From UMGS172 sp045636945 (GTDB lineage Bacteria > Bacillota > Clostridia > Oscillospirales > Acutalibacteraceae), in assembly GCA_045636945.1 (NCBI GenBank), contig JAZTYO010000032.1:46997-110996 (forward strand): 64,000 nucleotides of DNA, in the 5' to 3' direction. Position numbers and translations under genes: made by a program. The notes under the pieces were generated by a model, which ran no database searches, was not told the DNA's origin, and saw only the letters and a list, made by a program, of their open reading frames with translations. The stretch's first letter is position 1; every line of letters begins with the position of its first letter. Shown piece after piece: positions 61,201 through 64,000 of this stretch.

Positions 61201-61966
61201 TTTGGCCGGATTGGCCGATATGGCTTTGTCCGATCCTTCAGTAAATATCCCTGTCATCTTTTCTCAGGCGGCGAGTTTTTTGGACGACAAGCGACGGGTG
61301 ACTTACGACCCGACAAGCTCATTTGAAACAATGATTAATGAGCTTATGTCGAAAATACCCGGGTTAAGAAAATTGTTGCCCGAGCAGGTTAACGTCTTGG
61401 GTGAAAGTGTTGAAAATAATCAGTATTTAGACCCGTGGCGTGCTTTTGCATCTCCATATAACGAATATCCCAAAAGTTCAGGAAAGGTCGCAGAGGAGAT
61501 CTACGAGCTTTATAAGAGCACAGGAGATAAAACGGTTATGCCAAGGGTTGCGCCGAACAGCATTACGGTGAAGGGTAGAAAGTATAGTTTTGATGCAGAG
61601 CAAAAGCAAGCGCATCAAAGACAAATCGGAATGCAGAGTGCCGAAATGCTTGAGATTTTATTTAAGTCAAAGGAGTACAAGACGCTTTCGGATGAGAAGA
61701 AGGCAAAGGTTGTCAAAAAAATATATGACTACTCCGCTAAATTGGCAAAGATTGAGGTTGTATCTGCAGATTATGATTATGAGCTTTTGTCGGAAATGGT
61801 TGGTGAAAAAGCCAACGGTGACCCGATAATGACCAGACAGCAATATAACAAATTCAGTGAGGAGGCGAGGGTGTTTATTATTGAGGAGTATCTCTTATCT
61901 AAAGCAGAGTTGGGATTCGAAAGTTATGATGACGCTGTAAGCTATTATATTGAGCAGGTGCAATGA
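55208..61966 (+). CDS. Giant polyvalent virion protein (LPD38, metallopeptidase-like, PBECR nuclease-like)
   Basis: 2252 aa. Domains from the N-terminus: three short F-x-x-G-K-Y-V repeats (about 1-75); an Ala/Gly-rich, membrane-active-looking region (about 400-570); a zinc-peptidase-like H-E-L-T-H motif (about 805); a phage-Barnase/EndoU/ColicinE5-RelE-like (PBECR) domain (about 985-1145; F-K-V-A-I-E-A-R-Q-I-N-H-I-L); charged linkers; an LPD38 domain (about 1695-1830); and a hydrophobic segment (about 1880-1905). Such polyvalent proteins are thought to be injected with the DNA and act on the host on entry. AAAGGAG precedes the ATG. No tape measure is present, so it may also be a structural ejection protein. 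Confidence 0.8.
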   Translation: MSGKTIFKDGRYIEISENNRSTLQSNNQLPKFRTIFLNGKYVDVDKDNNPIVQANNQLLKPKTVFSNGKYVTMDDDYFKTELGKIPDFIKNSASGYDSYVYSSPDNVYSDVVSGVENYKNVLTNAKAYNPEWYSENASDVDALDKSLDEILSAYNNKKSVFGGYETEDEYNRSMTKFEKLASYYQLPETVPEFKDKSTVGGKQYSIYDIVQSGSLADIVNAYEQNRNNPNFTNQNTVAMFMDIVKRYPELLEGKRIWDIDDNIAPGDGRNFDNLITGIINNGLLSLVNEQHEYDDIHSFIKQLSDDELGIYNYLYSTEGAESANIFLASISEDLSQRQGYEDYQKIKGKPLKGIWENFKTGIKNWETGFLQGLDMNSNYATHDSSYYKSQYMREDYGIFGRFVFDLSGTYGNMLPATAVSTLLSALGADKLATGANAVMMGVSAAGNTYIDALNMGYTKEQARTYGYLVGGSEALMEFLFDGVTKAGGLVKNAIGEKIATKVTSGFGKFVLKFAGNAASEGFEEYLQEVLDTAWKNIAFDTNEKIEFFSGEALYSALLGSVSALGMGGVNAWQSAMREQSVDALFNLAMSMDEDSQAFKLAKEFENKKYDIDPDIYNQIALAIGEDLAVKNQKNYKNLKRVLIEYGETPDVADTIALAQVGVLNGSPMTESEIEIMQNSKVATMLGFNKSETSNEADNIPNVDTDIDEKTQGAGQIPEPSLKLAFEGREVNELNEEQKFVQDIGNALGTKVKFVKAKNWVEYEDKDGHMRWRKINVKGYHDKSTGTIYLNSKLKGSEAIQEVFKHELTHFAEKNLETYFTFANGVMGSKVFKDWVKSKGYEDSGDTSATMAMNKNYVDKYRESRLPGTEKFGEEDANREIVADFVAENLFSNDMTRLKEALLDVEPETIGEFKRIVLKILQGLKKVFTAFRKNDKRFTSIERIESEFVNICKLAQAEWEQKQSQAETTTEQNKNSTEGGEQYSFATVNTGILSLIQKVKTGDFKANEKVYFDNVSDEVAEKIKELTGVNVKGFKVAIEARQINHILMDHGESGKSDQSLSSDDDIAKMEFVLKSPDDLSLSGKTQAYSYMKNGYNKTADTVLYEKSIGEESYYVVQAVPDTKAKTLYIVTAFIGKEGYKKGTSQLINAKSPDATANSGSVVVPNINIPDDSENVNRNTENRQYSIGLTDTEELDTVALANELVSQYGESTENKRTIAGKLDDIYYSMLNSQYAEGLASARSIAESFSGVDVEMVANKIFDKVTKAREKAMRFASDWVANERAGVSVEETQRLKDELESKKQRVKDLESEQAEQREAEPQSRKNGKREENPISIAKLTPKDANTTPHINGQRKSGNGNAQSNFYENMQNSSIFDERFKADLKDDSYVKSYRSISNKETLNKAVKELSEGGETYVRGWFEKGLDETTLIDITVGILLMDRYQRVGNTEMAVKAAERVREMGTASGQQVQIFSIIGRFDPNTMQAYAQKELGKAYEIMVKLKSDRWLENNKHKFELTPDEIETIRRKTLQAALMPNDSRPKAILLAEICSLLQDKIPPESGQSLRAWQRISMLFNVKTNIRNISGNFGMVPVYFASDYFGSGIDRLVAKKTGVRTTGMSGVVGNLFTKSGREHLMKFTRAFGKGIYETFDDFKRGIHTKQEELNRYAVEGFGSAKGGLLGTHAVRKEGITSGGKNFNEHTRFKTINAIAKKLNALDNLTSFCLELGDRPFFEMWFMQSLNNQLRLNNVTEPTPDMIDIATEDALQRTWQDDSKMAKMVSNLKRNMNSFHIDGTSYGLGDFMLKFTKTPANISKAIFDFSPLGFLNAIGKYRKMSEAIKKDVNQYGNNIGLVDAGVKAYEMAQAMKNGQFTPQMQREFVKAASNAITGTMIYLLVIAGASLGIVKLTGEGDEDKDVANYEKYVAGIPPYSIEIFGVNVTYDWFQPFGSTLAIAAEFMEAREDPSTGLGQDLWDAFTAAGSVFTQQSFLKSLNNFFQAADKNVLAGLADMALSDPSVNIPVIFSQAASFLDDKRRVTYDPTSSFETMINELMSKIPGLRKLLPEQVNVLGESVENNQYLDPWRAFASPYNEYPKSSGKVAEEIYELYKSTGDKTVMPRVAPNSITVKGRKYSFDAEQKQAHQRQIGMQSAEMLEILFKSKEYKTLSDEKKAKVVKKIYDYSAKLAKIEVVSADYDYELLSEMVGEKANGDPIMTRQQYNKFSEEARVFIIEEYLLSKAELGFESYDDAVSYYIEQVQ

Positions 61967-61995
61967 TAAAAAAGGGACCGCTTATTGCGGTCCCT
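61967..61995 (-). terminator. Leftward terminator of the 62014 gene
   Basis: AGGGACCGC-ttatt-GCGGTCCCT; T-run on the minus strand side. It also blocks rightward read-through from the giant gene only weakly. Confidence 0.8.
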
Positions 61996-62013
61996 GACTG
62001 TTTAAACTGATTA

Positions 62014-62460
62014 TCATTTTAGATATTTATCAAATATTTCTTTTTGACGTTCTTTATATTTATCTCGCTCTCTAATGTCGTTGGTTTGCGATATTTTTTT
62101 ATCAAGTTCGAGATATTCTTCTTTGTCTTTCTCATCCTTAATTATTCCCATATAACCTTTAGGAGTTAAAATTCCGATGATACACATAATTACGCTAATT
62201 ATGCAACCTAAAATAGAGCCCAAAACGGTAGATATGTCACTTCCTTTCATTGTAAACAACGTACAAAACGCTCCGAAAAATAAAGGTGTAGAAATAAAAA
62301 CACGAATTGCATTTCCTTTGTTATATTTTTTTTGATATTTTTTGGGGTAGTATATTTTTACCTCAAACCAATCAGTAACCGGTGAAAGCGCAAAAGAACA
62401 AGAAGTAAAAGCTCCAATCCCGGCAAGAATAAATCCGCCTATTGTATAAAAAAATTCCAT
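62014..62460 (-). CDS. Small prophage membrane protein (leftward)
   Basis: 148 aa with about four hydrophobic segments between residues 3-110 and a charged helical tail rich in Lys/Glu/Asp (about 110-148). No family recognised. It faces the small membrane gene at 62581 and shares an interdigitated promoter region. It is a candidate lysogenic conversion or superinfection-exclusion gene; unproven. Confidence 0.6.
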   Translation of the reverse strand: MEFFYTIGGFILAGIGAFTSCSFALSPVTDWFEVKIYYPKKYQKKYNKGNAIRVFISTPLFFGAFCTLFTMKGSDISTVLGSILGCIISVIMCIIGILTPKGYMGIIKDEKDKEEYLELDKKISQTNDIRERDKYKERQKEIFDKYLK

Positions 62461-62486
62461 TAGCGTTCAACACCTTTCTGTGTTAA

Positions 62487-62556
62487 ATGATAATATTTCG
62501 TTTTAAATTTGTCAAGATGTAAAAAACTTGACAAATCAAGTTACATATGATACACT
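62487..62556. promoter_or_regulatory. Divergent back-to-back promoters built on a palindrome
   Basis: Leftward: TTGACA (62515-62510), 17 bases, TATCAT (62492-62487). Rightward: TTGACA (62528-62533), 17 bases, TACACT (62551-62556). The two -35 boxes lie in perfect arms ATTTGTCAAG (62507-62516) and CTTGACAAAT (62527-62536). Confidence 0.75.
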
Positions 62557-62580
62557 TCTTTTAAGAAACGGGGTGATGGC

Positions 62581-62847
62581 ATGAGAAAAGGTAAAGCACG
62601 AATAGTTTTAGGTGTTATTTTGATTGTGTTGCAGATTGTAGGCATAATCGGTAGCTTAAAATTAGGGGATTTGGCACCAATGTTTCCTAACTCAGTTTTT
62701 GACATGGTGGGATCTATAGGTTATTATCTAATAGGCATAATTGGACTTGGCTTGTTAATCTGGGGTATTGTTGCGTTTTCCTGTTCAAAGGGATGTACTG
62801 ATAACGCTGACGATGTATACAATTATTATCATGATAAACATAATTAA
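62581..62847 (+). CDS. Small prophage membrane protein (rightward)
   Basis: 88 aa with two membrane helices (about 7-26 and 42-64) and a short polar C-terminal tail rich in Asp/His/Tyr. GGGGTGATGGC upstream. No family recognised. Own promoter and strong terminator; likely a lysogeny-expressed gene. Confidence 0.6.
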   Translation: MRKGKARIVLGVILIVLQIVGIIGSLKLGDLAPMFPNSVFDMVGSIGYYLIGIIGLGLLIWGIVAFSCSKGCTDNADDVYNYYHDKHN

Positions 62848-62866
62848 ATATAAAGTCAATCATCAA

Positions 62867-62899
62867 TAAAAAGAGCATCCTTCGGGGTGCTCTTTTTAT
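62867..62899 (+). terminator. Terminator of the 62581 gene
   Basis: AAAAAGAGCATCC-ttcg-GGGTGCTCTTTTT, very stable stem with T-run. Confidence 0.93.
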
Positions 62900-62913
62900 T
62901 GAAAACAATCACT

Positions 62914-62934
62914 TTCCCAAACGCTTGGGAATCT
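62914..62934. repeat. Second copy of the 21-base near-palindrome
   Basis: Identical to 40482-40502. Here it is noncoding, just past the terminator and about 110 bases before the collagen-like gene; the rest of that gap holds AAGGAGG and no gene. Confidence 0.7.
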
Positions 62935-63044
62935 CAGTTCGGAGGTGGTGAAAACTGCCTCCGAAATTTTTTTGCAATATGGGTTGGCATTAAAAATTTT
63001 CGCTTGTTATACTTGAATTAGAATTTATAACAAGGAGGTTAAAA

Positions 63045-64000
63045 ATGGCAATCAGAACAATTAATTATGTTGTGTCGGATGGTGGTATTAAACCTTCGGC
63101 ACAGCAATTTGCAGGCATTCAAGGTGACCATAACGTTACCGAGCTTGTATTCATGCTTGACCAAACATTGAGGACGGCTATTGAGAACGTTGCCGGTGAC
63201 AACGAGGTGGTTTACCGTTTCGATGCCTATGACGGTTCGGGCGGTGTTGTTTCGACGGCACCTGAGCGTTTGGGTGATGAATCACCTAAATATCTTATAC
63301 CTGAATGGCAAACACGTTTTGGTGGCAAAATCCAGGTGTATTTGGTTATTACAGAGGTGACGGATACCACCGAAATGGAGTTATATTCTTTCCCTGCGGT
63401 GTTGAATCTGAAAAACCGACCCGATGGTCACTCGGTAGACGGAAGCAATTACGAAAGCATTTCAACGCTTTCAAATATTGCTAAAAAAGAGGCTGACAGA
63501 GCAACAGATGAAGCCAACAGATCAGAGGCTGCCGCTAAAAAGATAATCGATACTATTCCCGATGTTGATGCTGAAGAAGTTGATGGTGGTATTGAGGTAA
63601 CCATCACCAAGCCAACGGAAAGTAAAACTGTGTTTGTGCGCGATGGTGTTGACGGTGAGGATGGCAAAGATGGAGAAAAGGGCGACAAGGGTGAAGCATT
63701 TACTTATGAAGATTTTACTACTGAGCAGTTAAATTCATTAAAGGGTGAGAAAGGCGATAAAGGTGACACGGGTGAGGTTTCGCTTTCTTATGCGCATCAA
63801 AGCTTCGCCAACGCTCTAAAAGGCTCTGCGTCGGGAAAGGTCGTCGTAATTAAGGATGCATCACCCTTGGAGCATACCGTTAAGGTGAAGTTAGATGGCG
63901 ATAATATCGGCGGTGAGGTGCTGACCAAAACCGAAAGGCTTGACACCAAATATCAGGACGTTATGCTTAACAATGCCAGCAAAAGTGTCCGCGTTGTAAT
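63045..64000 (+). CDS. Collagen-like phage tail/receptor-binding protein (partial, runs off the window)
   Basis: Open from ATG 63045 (AAGGAGG upstream) to the edge, so at least 318 aa. N-terminal domain resembles the anchor of phage baseplate proteins (R-T-I-N-Y-V-V-S-D-G-G, V-V-Y-R-F-D-A-Y-D-G). From about 205 there are Gly-X-Y repeats (G-V-D-G-E-D-G-K-D-G-E-K-G-D-K-G-E and G-E-K-G-D-K-G-D-T-G), a collagen-like trimer stalk. The receptor-binding tip lies beyond the window. Confidence 0.82.
   Translation, partial: MAIRTINYVVSDGGIKPSAQQFAGIQGDHNVTELVFMLDQTLRTAIENVAGDNEVVYRFDAYDGSGGVVSTAPERLGDESPKYLIPEWQTRFGGKIQVYLVITEVTDTTEMELYSFPAVLNLKNRPDGHSVDGSNYESISTLSNIAKKEADRATDEANRSEAAAKKIIDTIPDVDAEEVDGGIEVTITKPTESKTVFVRDGVDGEDGKDGEKGDKGEAFTYEDFTTEQLNSLKGEKGDKGDTGEVSLSYAHQSFANALKGSASGKVVVIKDASPLEHTVKVKLDGDNIGGEVLTKTERLDTKYQDVMLNNASKSVRVV

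Larger units (their letters stand above)
33260..61958 (+). repeat. Strand-polar 7-mer GAGCAGG enriched in the prophage
   Basis: By reading I count 30 + strand copies, at 33260, 33425, 33605, 35653, 36572, 36633, 38272, 38501, 39374, 40151, 41008, 41255, 41588, 41624, 43362, 44757, 45156, 45415, 45441, 47394, 47966, 47993, 49317, 52861, 53047, 54291, 56585, 59132, 61382 and 61952, and none on the minus strand in the same region. About two per strand would be expected by chance. Confidence 0.6.

Noticed and set aside
63045..64000. Diversity-generating retroelement target in the tail protein
   Set aside because: No reverse transcriptase or template repeat is visible in the window; it could lie beyond the edge, so this is only not supported.

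Overview
The window looks like the chromosome of a spore-forming, low-to-medium GC Firmicute of the class Clostridia (Oscillospiraceae/Ruminococcaceae-like). The reasons are Firmicute-style riboswitches (FMN, SAM-I), strong AGGAGG ribosome binding sites, many TTG/GTG starts, the ylxM-ffh-rpsP-khpA-rimM-trmD order, an HPr with His15 and Ser46, and cotJ spore coat genes. No species can be named from sequence alone.

Layout. 1-4.5 kb (minus strand): two exported cell-wall/polysaccharide enzymes. 4.6-8.8 kb: DUF1294 protein, FMN-riboswitch-controlled riboflavin transporter ribU, SAM-riboswitch-controlled metK, dipeptidase pepD. 8.9-16 kb: heterodimeric ABC exporter, DUF896, HAD phosphatase, Maf, a small Pro-rich protein and a peptide-binding lipoprotein. 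16-20.3 kb: SRP/ribosome operon and HPr. 20.3-23.1 kb: ATPase, MFS transporter and a second trmD. 23.1-24.0 kb: a decayed IS3-family element sitting between the arms of a 32-bp inverted repeat. 24.1-28.8 kb: a 1561-aa secreted GH16 enzyme. 29.06-29.14 kb: tRNA-Pro(GGG). 29.3-29.9 kb: cotJA-cotJB and the first 34 or so codons of cotJC.

From about 29.89 kb to the right edge the window is prophage. cotJC is cut at its Q-Y-G-G-x-D-G motif, and a large serine recombinase gene begins 8 bases past the truncated reading frame. This is the arrangement of skin/SP-beta-type elements that interrupt sporulation genes and are excised in the mother cell. The rest of cotJC should lie beyond the window. The prophage reads: recombinase; membrane proteins, ImmA-type peptidase and repressor (leftward); an operator/promoter switch and Cro-like gene; early region (SSB, replication-initiator-like protein, RusA, PcfK/PcfJ, DUF3102, then about 16 very small overlapping genes); small and large terminase; scaffold, capsid, portal, adaptor, tail hub; a coiled-coil protein and a 2252-aa polyvalent internal virion protein; a divergent pair of small membrane proteins; and a collagen-like tail protein running off the edge. 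No tape measure, tube or sheath gene is present, so a short-tailed (podovirus-like) particle is the best guess.

The most unusual signals are the cotJC interruption, a 7-mer (GAGCAGG) that I count about 30 times on the + strand of the prophage and not on the minus strand, the multi-domain 2252-aa protein, the cluster of tiny zinc-knuckle-like genes, a three-site repressor operator set, and two complete trmD genes.
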